NCBI GenBank assembly: GCA_038146785.1
Contig: JAYQSI010000005.1
Span: 77,960-141,959, forward strand
DNA length: 64,000 bases
Reading direction: 5' to 3'
Origin: VMDJ01 sp038146785
GTDB taxonomy: Bacteria > Pseudomonadota > Gammaproteobacteria > Chromatiales > Chromatiaceae
Each line of letters starts with the position of its first letter. Position 1 is the stretch's first letter. Shown piece by piece: positions 18,127-26,933 of the stretch. Made by a program: the position numbers and the translations under genes. A model generated the notes under the pieces. It worked only from the letters and a program-made list of their open reading frames with translations. It ran no database searches and was not told the DNA's origin.

Positions 18127-18873
18127 ATGGGCGATAAGCAACAATGGGTTGCCGGTGTGCATGCAGTGCGTTCAGCGCTGAAGTTTGGCCGTGAGCGCAT
18201 TAACGAAATTATTTATGACGCGACACGCAAAGATCGTCGTTTAAATGCTGTTTTAGATGACGCCAAAAAGCTCGGTGTTCCGCTGACTGCGAGCGATAAG
18301 AAAACTGTCGAGAAGCTAGCCGGTAGCGCTAACCATCAGGGCGTGGTGATCAGTACCCAAGCGCCTGCTGCGCAGACTGAAGATGATCTCGATACCTTGC
18401 TGAATAACCTCGATCATCCACCTTTATTATTGGTCCTTGATGGCGTGACCGATCCGCATAACCTGGGCGCCTGTTTGCGCACGGCTGATGGTGCGGGGGT
18501 GGATGCGGTGATTGCGCCAAAAGACAAATCGGTTGGGCTGACCCCGGTGGCCGTAAAGGTCTCGAGTGGTGCAGCGGAAACCGTGCCGTTTGTGCAGGTG
18601 ACTAATCTGGCGCGAACCTTGCGACATCTGCAGGATGATTTTCGTATTTTTGTGGTCGGCACCACAGGTGAGACCGATCTCGAGCTCTACCAAGCGGATC
18701 TGACCGGTGCGCTAGCGCTGGTAATGGGCGCGGAAGGTGAGGGGATGCGCCGCCTGACGGCTGAACAATGCGACCAATTGGTGCGTTTACCCATGCAGGG
18801 GCAGGTCGAAAGTCTGAATGTGTCGGTCGCGACGGGTGTCACGCTCTACGAAGCGGTTCGTCAGCGCCGCTAA
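18127..18873 (+). CDS. rlmB: 23S rRNA (guanosine-2'-O-)-methyltransferase RlmB
   Basis: A 248-residue SpoU-type SAM methyltransferase that modifies G2251 in the 23S rRNA P loop. It has an N-terminal substrate-binding domain (WVAGVHAVRSAL) and a C-terminal knotted fold with motif 1 DGVTDPHNLGACLRTADGAG, motif 2 LVMGAEGEGMRRL and motif 3 PMQGQVESLNVSVATG. It lies 3 bp after rnr and is likely co-transcribed with it. The rpsF promoter begins 3 bp after its stop. Confidence 0.96.
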   Translation: MGDKQQWVAGVHAVRSALKFGRERINEIIYDATRKDRRLNAVLDDAKKLGVPLTASDKKTVEKLAGSANHQGVVISTQAPAAQTEDDLDTLLNNLDHPPLLLVLDGVTDPHNLGACLRTADGAGVDAVIAPKDKSVGLTPVAVKVSSGAAETVPFVQVTNLARTLRHLQDDFRIFVVGTTGETDLELYQADLTGALALVMGAEGEGMRRLTAEQCDQLVRLPMQGQVESLNVSVATGVTLYEAVRQRR

Positions 18874-18875
18874 GC

Positions 18876-18904
18876 TTGCATTTTATAAGGCGTTTCTCTA
18901 GAAT
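18876..18904 (+). promoter_or_regulatory. Promoter of the rpsF operon
   Basis: TTGCAT (18876-18881), a 17-bp spacer and TAGAAT (18899-18904), directly after the rlmB stop. Transcription should start near 18911, giving a leader of about 75 nt. Confidence 0.7.
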
Positions 18905-18910
18905 CGCGCG

Positions 18911-18986
18911 CTCTCGTCGGTCCTCTGGGTCGGCACTCCTTGCTTCACCACACAGTGTGGGAGGCTTTAACCCGTAAGGAGCTACA
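18911..18986 (+). promoter_or_regulatory. Possible S6:S18 autoregulatory leader of rpsF-rpsR
   Basis: The leader contains a hairpin CCAC/GTGG (18948-18960) that can extend outward to CTCC/GGAG, then a CCCG and the SD AAGGAG. Many bacteria control rpsF-rpsR by binding the S6:S18 complex to a leader hairpin with a conserved CCG. The position and content fit, but I could not fold or align it. Confidence 0.35.
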
Positions 18987-19340
18987 ATGCGTCATTACGA
19001 AATCGTGTTCCTGGTCCACCCTGACCAGAGTGAGCAGGTGCCAGCAATGGTAGACCGCTACAAGTCGGTAATTGAAACTGCCGGCGGTAAAATTCACCGT
19101 CTAGAAGATTGGGGTCGTCGCCAGTTGGCTTACCCAATCAATAAAGTTCACAAAGCACACTATGTGTTGATGAACGTTGAAGCGACTGGTGAAGCTTTAA
19201 CTGAACTTGAAACCTTGTTCCGCTTCAATGATGCGGTCATCCGTAACTTAGTTATCCGTCGCGATGAAGCGGTAACTGAGGCGTCGCCTTTGATGAAAGA
19301 AGACGACAAGAAAGATGCACCTGAAGCTGCAGCTAGCTAA
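18987..19340 (+). CDS. rpsF: 30S ribosomal protein S6
   Basis: A 117-residue small-subunit protein of the platform that binds 16S rRNA together with S18. It begins MRHYEIVFLVHPDQSEQVP and has the family's EDWGRRQLAYPI segment. An acidic C-terminal tail (MKEDDKKDAPEAAAS) is typical of gammaproteobacteria, where RimK may add glutamates. A strong SD (AAGGAG) precedes the ATG. It heads the rpsF-rpsR-DUF2232-rplI cluster. Confidence 0.98.
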   Translation: MRHYEIVFLVHPDQSEQVPAMVDRYKSVIETAGGKIHRLEDWGRRQLAYPINKVHKAHYVLMNVEATGEALTELETLFRFNDAVIRNLVIRRDEAVTEASPLMKEDDKKDAPEAAAS

Positions 19341-19356
19341 TTAAGGAGAGAGTTCG

Positions 19357-19578
19357 ATGTCACGTTTTTTCCGTCGTCGTAAGGGTTGTCGTTTCGCGGC
19401 TGAAGGTATGGAGATCGATTACAAAGATCTAAACACCTTGCGCCAGAACATCACCGAAACCGGCAAGATTGTTCCTAGTCGTATCACTGGCACCAGTGCT
19501 AAGTACCAACGTCAGTTGGCTACTGCTGTGAAGCGTGCGCGCTTCTTGGCGTTGTTGCCTTACTCAGACAGCCATTAA
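19357..19578 (+). CDS. rpsR: 30S ribosomal protein S18
   Basis: A 73-residue, highly basic protein of the 30S platform and the partner of S6. The conserved core IDYKDLNTLRQNITETGKI and ITGTSAKYQRQLATAVKRAR is intact. AGGAGAG lies before the ATG, 16 bp after rpsF. Confidence 0.98.
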   Translation: MSRFFRRRKGCRFAAEGMEIDYKDLNTLRQNITETGKIVPSRITGTSAKYQRQLATAVKRARFLALLPYSDSH

Positions 19579-19638
19579 TCGGCTGGTGAGTGTGGTGTCG
19601 TCTAAAGCGACATCCGTTCGGTTTTACCGAGTAGTTGT

Positions 19639-20544
19639 ATGAAAGCCCTAATCACTTGGGTGATGAAGGGACGCACTCAGGCCATCATGGCGACCACTGT
19701 GTCGGGTATGTTGGCTCTGATGATCACGCCGATGGCGTTGATCAGTGCAGCACTAGTGGTCTTGGCCACGCTGAGAAACGGCGCAAGAGAAGGTCTTGTA
19801 GTTGTTTTATCAGCAGGGTTTGCGATCGCTGGTTTGGGTGGCTTGATATTTAACATGCCACTCGCAATGGCCATCATGGGCTTAGTTCTATGGTTGCCAG
19901 CATGGGGTTCGGGTTTGCTGTTAGGGCAGAGTCGATCACTCAGCAAAACAATCGAGGTACTTGCCATGGCGGCAATTGGCTTGGTTGTTGCGCAATACCT
20001 ACTGTTAGGTGATCCCAATGCGTATTGGGATGGCTTGATAACTGAATACATGAAACTTCAGTTTGATACAGCGGTAGTGCCAGAAGCAGATCAGCAAGCA
20101 TTGGCGACAGCCATTGCCGGTTGGATGCCTGGTGGTGTTGCGGCAAGTTGGTTGAGCTCGTCGAGCGTTGCAGTGTTTATCGCGCTGTGGATGCAAGCCA
20201 AGCTGAATCAAACGAATGAGTTTGGACAAGCGTTTCGTGCGTTTGCTGTGAGTCGAGTGTGGCTCTGGTTGGTTCCAATCACATTGTTGCCATCGCTGCT
20301 GAGTGACCAAGGTCCAACGCTGTTAGGGCAGTTGTACCTGGTGGGAACCACCTTGTTTTTGCTGCAAGGTTTGAGTGTGGCTCATGCTTGGGTTCATCAA
20401 AAAGGTGAATCAAAGCGAGGCTGGATTTACGGCTTGTACTTTGTGTTGTTCGTCGGCTTACCGTATAGCGTTACAGCAATAGCTGCCGCAGGGTTTGCAG
20501 ACGGATGGTTAAATTTTCGAGCAAAGATTCAATCGAAAGATTGA
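19639..20544 (+). CDS. DUF2232-family membrane protein
   Basis: A 301-residue polytopic membrane protein with about eight hydrophobic segments, beginning with a short cytoplasmic MKALITWVMKGR. Genes of this family commonly sit between rpsR and rplI in gammaproteobacteria, as here. It has the same YybS-like layout, but no biochemical function is established. It lies 60 bp after rpsR and 78 bp before rplI and is presumably in the same operon. Confidence 0.85.
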   Translation: MKALITWVMKGRTQAIMATTVSGMLALMITPMALISAALVVLATLRNGAREGLVVVLSAGFAIAGLGGLIFNMPLAMAIMGLVLWLPAWGSGLLLGQSRSLSKTIEVLAMAAIGLVVAQYLLLGDPNAYWDGLITEYMKLQFDTAVVPEADQQALATAIAGWMPGGVAASWLSSSSVAVFIALWMQAKLNQTNEFGQAFRAFAVSRVWLWLVPITLLPSLLSDQGPTLLGQLYLVGTTLFLLQGLSVAHAWVHQKGESKRGWIYGLYFVLFVGLPYSVTAIAAAGFADGWLNFRAKIQSKD

Positions 20545-20622
20545 GTTGGATGAAGGACAACCTTCGGCTCAGTGAGTTCGTGATAACACGGCTCCACATT
20601 ACCTTTAATCGGGGTTAGAAAG

Positions 20623-21075
20623 ATGGAAGTAATTCTTCTGGAAAAAGTAGCAAACGTTGGTGCATTGGGTGACAAGGTTACCGTCAAGTCTGGTTACGCT
20701 CGTAACTTCTTGATCCCTCAGGGCAAGGCAGTATTTGCAAGCGACTCAAACGTTGCAGAATTCGAAGCACGTCGTGCAGAGCTTGAGAAGCAGGCGGCTG
20801 AAAAGCTAGCTGCAGCTGAGTCACGTAAGGCGGCTATCGAAGCGATCGACGGCGTTACTATCGCTCACCAAGCGGGTGAAGAGGGTAAGTTGTTCGGTTC
20901 AGTCGGTACTGGCGACATTGCTGATGCAGTGACTGCAGCAGCAGGTGTTGAGGTAACACGTGCTGAAGTGCGTATGCCTGAAGGTGCGATTCGTGAAGTT
21001 GGCGAATTTGAGTTTGCAATTCACTTGCACACCGACGTAGACGCAACTGTAAAAGTTACTGTTGTTGCTGAGTAA
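20623..21075 (+). CDS. rplI: 50S ribosomal protein L9
   Basis: A 150-residue ribosomal protein that bridges ribosomes at the L1 stalk base and limits frameshifting. The N-terminal domain MEVILLEKVANVGALGDKV and GYARNFLIPQGKA is followed by the long central helix and the C-terminal domain. Length is standard. A strong terminator follows at 21100. Confidence 0.98.
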   Translation: MEVILLEKVANVGALGDKVTVKSGYARNFLIPQGKAVFASDSNVAEFEARRAELEKQAAEKLAAAESRKAAIEAIDGVTIAHQAGEEGKLFGSVGTGDIADAVTAAAGVEVTRAEVRMPEGAIREVGEFEFAIHLHTDVDATVKVTVVAE

Positions 21076-21099
21076 TCAGCCTCGCTGATTACCTAAAAG

Positions 21100-21133
21100 A
21101 ACACCCTAGCAAGCTGCTTGCTGGGGTGTTTTT
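21100..21133 (+). terminator. Intrinsic terminator after rplI
   Basis: The stem AACACCC-T-AGCAAG pairs with CTTGCT-G-GGGTGTT and is followed by five T. A smaller hairpin (TAATCAGC/GCTGATTA) precedes it at 21073. Confidence 0.85.
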
Positions 21134-21198
21134 GTGGCCGCTGTTTGACCGATCGATTTGCTGATCAGTCCCAGCGGCTTTTGTGTTTTAATGCAGTG

Positions 21199-22632
21199 AT
21201 GTCAGACGAACTAAACCCTCCCGCCTCTTACGAAGATTACAGCGAAAACACCGTCTCAATGCCGGTAGATCAAGCGCTGGAAACACTTCGTGTGCCGCCG
21301 CATTCTGTGCAGGGCGAGCAGTCTGTTTTGGGTGGCTTAATGCTCAATTCAGATGCGTGGAATGAGATCTCTGACAAAATTTCTAGCGAAGACTTCTATC
21401 GTCGCGAACACCAGCTGATCTTCAAAGCAATGCGTGCACTCTCAGAGGCTGATCAGCCACTGGATGTGGTCACGATTGCTGAAGAGTTAGAGCGTCGATC
21501 AGAGCTGAATGATGTCGGCGGCATGCCTTATCTCGGCATGTTGGCAAACGAAACACCGACCGCATCAAATGTGCCAGCTTATGCGCGAATCGTGCGTGAG
21601 CAATCGGTGATGCGTCAGTTAATCAAAGTCGGTAACAAGATTGCAGATAGTGGCTACCGTCCTGAAGGGCGTCCTGTGGATGATCTGCTTGATCAAGCCG
21701 AAACCGAAGTCTTCAAGATTGCTGAGCAAAAAGATAAAGGTCGCCAAGGCTTCCAAGACATTCAGGCCTTGTTAACTAAAACGGTCGATAAGATCGATGA
21801 GTTATTTAACAGTGACGATGCCCTCACGGGTGTTTCCTCTGGCTTTAGTGACTTCGACGGTCGCACCTCAGGTTTACAGAAAGCTGATCTGGTTATCGTG
21901 GCAGGTCGCCCATCAATGGGTAAGACCACCTTTGCGATGAACATGTGCGAAAACGTCGCGATTGGCGCTGGCGTGCCGGTAGCCATCTTCTCAATGGAGA
22001 TGCCTGCTCAAGCGCTGACCATGCGTATGATTTCATCGCTCGGTCGTATCAATCAGCAAGCCGTGCGCTCAGGTAAGTTAGAAGATGACGATTGGCCGCG
22101 TGTGACCTCAGCGGTCAACATTCTTAGCCAAGCAAAAATCTTTATTGATGATTCAGCAGCACTAACACCCAACGAGATTCGTGCGCGTTGTCGCCGCTTA
22201 CAAAAAGAGCATGGCCAGCTGGGCATGGTCATGGTCGACTATTTGCAGTTAATGCGTGCGCCAGAAGCAGGTGATAACCGTGTTAACGAGATCTCGGCAA
22301 TCTCGCGTGGCTTAAAAGCTTTAGCGAAAGAATTAAATTGCCCAGTGGTTGCGCTATCGCAGCTTAACCGTTCGCTTGAGCAACGCCCGAATAAACGTCC
22401 GGTTATGTCAGACCTTCGTGAATCGGGCGCGATAGAACAAGATGCTGACTTGATCGTGTTTATCTATCGCGATGAAGTCTATAACGAAGACTCACCGGAT
22501 AAAGGTAAAGCTGAGATCATCATTGCTAAGCAACGTAATGGTCCTATCGGTACCGTTAATTTGACCTTCCAAGGTCAGTTCACTCGCTTTGATAATTTTG
22601 CGCGTGATGTCTACGAAGAGATGGACTACTAA
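21199..22632 (+). CDS. dnaB: Replicative DNA helicase DnaB
   Basis: A 477-residue hexameric 5'-3' helicase that drives the replication fork and recruits primase. The N-terminal domain (PPHSVQGEQSVLGGLMLN) contacts DnaG. The RecA-like C-terminal domain has Walker A in AGRPSMGKTTFAMN, Walker B at MVMVDYLQLM, and the DnaB SDLRESGAIEQDADLI motif. ATG 21199 (MSDELNPPAS) is chosen; an in-frame upstream ATG at 21118 lies inside the rplI terminator. alr follows after 5 bp. Confidence 0.96.
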   Translation: MSDELNPPASYEDYSENTVSMPVDQALETLRVPPHSVQGEQSVLGGLMLNSDAWNEISDKISSEDFYRREHQLIFKAMRALSEADQPLDVVTIAEELERRSELNDVGGMPYLGMLANETPTASNVPAYARIVREQSVMRQLIKVGNKIADSGYRPEGRPVDDLLDQAETEVFKIAEQKDKGRQGFQDIQALLTKTVDKIDELFNSDDALTGVSSGFSDFDGRTSGLQKADLVIVAGRPSMGKTTFAMNMCENVAIGAGVPVAIFSMEMPAQALTMRMISSLGRINQQAVRSGKLEDDDWPRVTSAVNILSQAKIFIDDSAALTPNEIRARCRRLQKEHGQLGMVMVDYLQLMRAPEAGDNRVNEISAISRGLKALAKELNCPVVALSQLNRSLEQRPNKRPVMSDLRESGAIEQDADLIVFIYRDEVYNEDSPDKGKAEIIIAKQRNGPIGTVNLTFQGQFTRFDNFARDVYEEMDY

Positions 22633-22637
22633 GCAGC

Positions 22638-23711
22638 ATGCCACTTAGCAACGCATGGGCCACGATTGATCACGCTGCGTTGTTACACAACGTTTCGCGT
22701 GTCAGCGAGTTGGCACCCAATAGCAACATCATGGCGGTGATTAAATCACTCGGTTATGGCCATGGTGCAATCTCGTTAGCCTATGCACTGCAACGTAAAG
22801 TTGATGCTTTTGCCGTGGCGCGTATCGAAGAAGGTTTGGCGCTTCGTGCAGAAGGTATTACCAAGTCGATCTTAGTGCTTGAAGGTTTATGTTCACCTGA
22901 GCAGTTATCGCTTGCGCAACAACATCAGCTTGATGTCGCTATTCATCACCCTAAGCAGTTGACGTGGCTTGAGGCCTTAGATGGCCCATTGGGTTGTTGG
23001 ATCAAAGTCGATAGCGGTATGTCACGCTTAGGCCTGCATCCAGATCAAGTGCCCGAGGTGTTGGCGGCCGTTCAACAGCATAAGTATCTCAAGCTGAAAG
23101 GGGCGATGACGCACTTAGCGAATGCCGATGATCCGCAAGACAGTAAAACCGATGTGCAGCTCGCGGCCTTTAATGAGATTGCATGGCCAGACGATTTGGC
23201 ACTGTCTATTGCCAACTCAGCTGCGGTGTTAACGCGGCCTGATGCGCATGCAGATTGGGTGCGACCTGGTTTGATGTTGTATGGCGCATCACCGCTACTC
23301 AATCAAAGTGCTCAGTCACTTGGTTTAAAACCTGTGATGCAGTTATCTAGTCGGTTAATTTCAATCAAGCAATTAAATGCCGGCGATACCGTTGGTTATG
23401 GTGCGACATGGCAAGCCGATGAAGTGATGCCGATGGGCATCGTCGGCATTGGTTATGGCGATGGTTATCCACGCGAAGTGCCAGCTGAAGCGTATGTGCT
23501 TATCAATGGCAAGCAAGCGCCTATCATTGGTCGCGTCTCGATGGATATGATCACGGTGGATCTACGCGGCATTGATTGTGTGATCGGTGATGAGGTCACC
23601 TTGTGGGGTGAAGGCTTACCGATTGATCTTGTCGCACAATGGACAAACACCATTGCCTATACCTTGATGTGTGGTGTGACTCAGCGCGTTCAGCGCATTA
23701 ACAAATCATAA
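22638..23711 (+). CDS. alr: Alanine racemase
   Basis: A 357-residue PLP enzyme that interconverts L- and D-alanine for peptidoglycan. K36 in VIKSLGYGHG binds PLP; the usual text is VxKANAYGHG, so the residues after Lys vary here. The second catalytic base is the Tyr in VGYGATW. The MDMITVD segment is near the C-terminus. It lies between dnaB and radA with gaps of 5 and 2 bp, indicating one operon. Confidence 0.95.
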   Translation: MPLSNAWATIDHAALLHNVSRVSELAPNSNIMAVIKSLGYGHGAISLAYALQRKVDAFAVARIEEGLALRAEGITKSILVLEGLCSPEQLSLAQQHQLDVAIHHPKQLTWLEALDGPLGCWIKVDSGMSRLGLHPDQVPEVLAAVQQHKYLKLKGAMTHLANADDPQDSKTDVQLAAFNEIAWPDDLALSIANSAAVLTRPDAHADWVRPGLMLYGASPLLNQSAQSLGLKPVMQLSSRLISIKQLNAGDTVGYGATWQADEVMPMGIVGIGYGDGYPREVPAEAYVLINGKQAPIIGRVSMDMITVDLRGIDCVIGDEVTLWGEGLPIDLVAQWTNTIAYTLMCGVTQRVQRINKS

Positions 23712-23713
23712 CG

Positions 23714-25078
23714 ATGGCAAAAGCAGCAAAAACAACCTATGTGTGTACCGAGTGTGGCGCTACCTTTCCTAAGTGGGCAGGGCAGTGCACGGATTGTGGT
23801 GCATGGAATACGTTAGAAGAAACCGTGCCATCCGCAGCGCCCGAACAAGGTCGCTTTGCAGGCTATGCCGGTGAAACACCTGCCGCAATTCGTGCATTAG
23901 CTGATGTCTCCGCTGAAGAGACCTCGCGTATCAGCACAACGTTGAACGAGCTTGATCGCGTACTGGGCGGTGGCTTGGTGCTCGGTTCGGTGACCTTGAT
24001 TGGTGGTGATCCGGGTATTGGTAAATCAACGCTGTTGATTCAAGCGATGTCATTGCTTAGCGAGAAGATGTCGACCTTGTATGTCAGCGGTGAAGAATCA
24101 GCAGAACAGATCAGTTTGCGTGCGCATCGTTTGGGCTTACCCGGCGATAAAGTGCAGCTACTGACCGAAACCTGCGTTGAGCGCATTATTCAGTTAGCGC
24201 AGCAGCACAAACCTAAAGTGATTGTGCTCGACTCTATTCAAACCTTTTACACCCAAGAGCTCAACTCAGCGCCAGGTTCGGTTGCGCAGGTGCGTGAATC
24301 AGCGGCGCGCTTGGTGCGCTTTGCTAAGCAAACCGGTACCAGTTTGTTCTTGGTCGGTCATGTCACAAAAGAAGGCGCGTTAGCGGGGCCTCGTGTGCTC
24401 GAACACATGGTCGATACCGTGTTGTACTTCGAAGGTGAGAGTGGCTCACAGTTCCGTTTAATTCGTGCCATCAAGAATCGTTTTGGCGCGGTGAATGAGT
24501 TGGGTGTCTTTGCGATGACCGATAAAGGTCTCAAAGAAGTCAGTAACCCCTCAGCGATTTTCTTATCTCGACATGAGCAACAAGTGGCAGGTAGTGCCAT
24601 TCTGGTAACGCGTGAAGGCACGCGCCCTATGTTGGTTGAGGTGCAAGCACTGGTGGATCAAAGTCCACTGGGTAACCCGCGTCGTGTGGCATTAGGTTTA
24701 GAGCAAAATCGTTTATCGATGTTGCTTGCGGTGCTGCATCGTCATGGCGGTGTCGGCATGTTCGATCAGGATGTGTTCTTAAATGTGGTCGGTGGTGTGC
24801 GCGTCACAGAACCCGCTGCGGACTTGCCTGTGTTGCTTGCCGCCTTATCAAGCTTCCGTGATCGTCCCTTGCCGATGGAATTAGCCGCATTTGGTGAGGT
24901 AGGGCTGGCAGGTGAAATACGCCCAGTACCCAATGGTCAGGATCGTCTGCGTGAAGCGCTCAAACACGGCTTTACCCGAGTGATTGCGCCTAAGAGCAAC
25001 GTGCCTAAAAAGCCTATCGATGGCTTAGAGATTATTCCGGTGACCCGCCTGAGTGAGGCGATTGACGCGATTACTTAA
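23714..25078 (+). CDS. radA: DNA repair protein RadA
   Basis: A 454-residue RecA-like ATPase that helps branch migration in recombinational repair. The C4 zinc finger is C11-x2-C14, C25-x2-C28. Walker A is GGDPGIGKST (near residue 98), the RadA-specific motif IKNRFGAVNE is intact, and a Lon-protease-like domain fills the C-terminus (PLPMELAAFGEVGLAGEIRPV). It begins 2 bp after alr and overlaps the convergent CorC-type gene by 4 bp. Confidence 0.96.
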   Translation: MAKAAKTTYVCTECGATFPKWAGQCTDCGAWNTLEETVPSAAPEQGRFAGYAGETPAAIRALADVSAEETSRISTTLNELDRVLGGGLVLGSVTLIGGDPGIGKSTLLIQAMSLLSEKMSTLYVSGEESAEQISLRAHRLGLPGDKVQLLTETCVERIIQLAQQHKPKVIVLDSIQTFYTQELNSAPGSVAQVRESAARLVRFAKQTGTSLFLVGHVTKEGALAGPRVLEHMVDTVLYFEGESGSQFRLIRAIKNRFGAVNELGVFAMTDKGLKEVSNPSAIFLSRHEQQVAGSAILVTREGTRPMLVEVQALVDQSPLGNPRRVALGLEQNRLSMLLAVLHRHGGVGMFDQDVFLNVVGGVRVTEPAADLPVLLAALSSFRDRPLPMELAAFGEVGLAGEIRPVPNGQDRLREALKHGFTRVIAPKSNVPKKPIDGLEIIPVTRLSEAIDAIT

Positions 25079-26358
25079 GCGCTCGGCTTTTCTATGCGAC
25101 GCTCAAGTGGGCGGATACGCGCAGTCTTCACTACGTTGTCTTGAATCTGAATGATGTCGATCGGGTAGCCTTCAATCATCAAAGAGGTGCCTGCTTCTGG
25201 CAGTGTTTGCAGGTATTCCACAATCAAACCGTTCAGTGTTTTCGGTCCTTCGGTGGGTAGCTCCCAGTGCATGTTGCGCGATAGCTCACGCAGCAATGCG
25301 GTGCCATCCACGAGATAGCTGCCATCATCTTGAGGGTGTACCGATGCAATGTGATCGGATGGGTCGGTTGCGAACTCACCCACAATCTCTTCAAGTAGGT
25401 CTGCCATGGTGAGTAGGCCATGCACATCACCATATTCATCTACGACCAAGCCCCAGCGACGTCGATTGCGCTGGAAGTTAATCAGCTGTTTGTTAAGCGG
25501 TGTACCTTTCGGGATGAAGTAGGGCTCGCGGATCAGCTCGCGCAGTTCTTCGTGGGTTAGTCCATCACTATCGAGCGCTTCTTTAAGAATGTTGCGCGAG
25601 TGAATAAAGCCAAGCACATGGTCGATGCTGCCTTCGTATACCAACACGCGGGTGTAAGGGCTCTGTTGCAGTTGATCGAGAATCTCACTGATCGGCGCAT
25701 CGATATCAATGCCGTCGAGCTGGGTGCGCGGCACCATGATGTCTTCAACGTAGGTGTGTTCAAGATCCAAAATGCTCAGCAACATGCGTTGGTGTTTATG
25801 CGGAATCATTGCGCCCGCTTCATTCACCACGGTTTTTAACTCTTCGCGGCTAAGCGCTTGGCCATCGCTATCTTCTTGATAGATGCCAAGTAGCTTAAGA
25901 ATCGAGTTCGCCATCAGGTTAACCAGCCACACCAGCGGGAACATCACCTTAAGCAGCGGGGTGTAGATCCAAGCGGCAGGGAAGGCGACCTTTTCAGGGT
26001 GCATGGCGGCTAGGGTTTTAGGTGCTACTTCAGAGAAGATCAGAACGACAAAGGTGAGGATGCCGGCGGCGATCGCAATCGCACCGTCACCACCGAGTCG
26101 CAGTGCAATCAAGGTCGCAAGCGATGAGGCCATGATGTTGACGAAGTTGTTACCGAGCAGAATCAAGCCGATTAAGCGATCGGGCTTCTCAAGCAGTTTT
26201 GAGGCGAGTTGCGCGCCGGTGTGTCCCTCATCTGCAAGATGCTTGAGGCGATAACGGTTGAGCGTCATCAATGCGGTTTCTGAGCCAGAGAAAAATGCAG
26301 ACAGGAAAAGTAAGAATACGAGTGCGCTAAAAAGCACACTAAGGGGTATGTCGTCCAA
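25075..26358 (-). CDS. CNNM/CorC-type transporter-associated protein (DUF21-CBS-CorC_HlyC)
   Basis: A 427-residue membrane protein with a DUF21 domain of about four transmembrane segments (SAFFSGSETALMTLNRYRLKHLA), a CBS pair (EDIMVPRTQLDGID) and a C-terminal CorC_HlyC domain (GLVVDEYGDVHGLLTMADLLEEIVGE). This is the YfjD/CorB arrangement, linked to Mg2+ or Co2+ efflux. Substrate and direction are inferred from the family. The gene converges on radA. Confidence 0.9.
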   Translation of the reverse strand: MDDIPLSVLFSALVFLLFLSAFFSGSETALMTLNRYRLKHLADEGHTGAQLASKLLEKPDRLIGLILLGNNFVNIMASSLATLIALRLGGDGAIAIAAGILTFVVLIFSEVAPKTLAAMHPEKVAFPAAWIYTPLLKVMFPLVWLVNLMANSILKLLGIYQEDSDGQALSREELKTVVNEAGAMIPHKHQRMLLSILDLEHTYVEDIMVPRTQLDGIDIDAPISEILDQLQQSPYTRVLVYEGSIDHVLGFIHSRNILKEALDSDGLTHEELRELIREPYFIPKGTPLNKQLINFQRNRRRWGLVVDEYGDVHGLLTMADLLEEIVGEFATDPSDHIASVHPQDDGSYLVDGTALLRELSRNMHWELPTEGPKTLNGLIVEYLQTLPEAGTSLMIEGYPIDIIQIQDNVVKTARIRPLERRIEKPSA

Positions 26359-26415
26359 AAGTTGGTTGCTCGTCTCTAGAAGATGTTTCTATTCTCGGAA
26401 GGGGGCTGCCGAGTG

Positions 26416-26796
26416 TCAAGGTTTAGGCTGAATCACTAGCGCAGCTGCGCGGTCTTCGCCAAGAAGGATATTAAAGGTGCGGCAAGCTGATGGGGTGTCC
26501 ATGACCTCGTAGCCAATGCGGTGATCCATCAAGCGGATAAGGGTGCGAGGCTCAGGAAATTGGCAGCGATCGCCGGTCGCTAGGATGACTACCTCGGGGG
26601 CTTGTTTGACCACAGCCGCCAGGGCTTCTTTGGCAGTCACGCTTTTATCCTCGCTTGGCCACTCGATAGGTGTGCCAGCATTGAAAAGGATGAGCCCATT
26701 TTGATGATCAAAGCGGCGGCCGCGCACGGTTAACGATTCACCATCGAAGGCGTCTATCAAGTTTTGTCCGGCAGCTTCGTCGAGCACCATTTTCAC
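26416..26796 (-). CDS. Mth938/DUF498-domain protein
   Basis: A 126-residue single-domain protein of the Mth938 fold, with PEVVILATGDRCQFP and the C-terminal TFNILLGEDRAAALVI. Homologues are widespread in proteobacteria and also occur as mitochondrial complex I assembly factor NDUFAF3, but a bacterial function is not established. GTG 26796 is preferred over ATG 26790 because AAGGAG lies 8 bp upstream of it. Its neighbour alaC is divergent. Confidence 0.85.
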   Translation of the reverse strand: MKMVLDEAAGQNLIDAFDGESLTVRGRRFDHQNGLILFNAGTPIEWPSEDKSVTAKEALAAVVKQAPEVVILATGDRCQFPEPRTLIRLMDHRIGYEVMDTPSACRTFNILLGEDRAAALVIQPKP

Positions 26797-26933
26797 GGTG
26801 TGGGCTCCTTGTGGTCATCTATGGCTGAGATGTTAACGGAAAGTGGCTGTAATGGCCTTGATTTCATTGACATATGAGGGCTCACTCAGTACTTTTACCG
26901 GCTTATTTTTACCTTTCTCTGGTTGAGGTCTCT

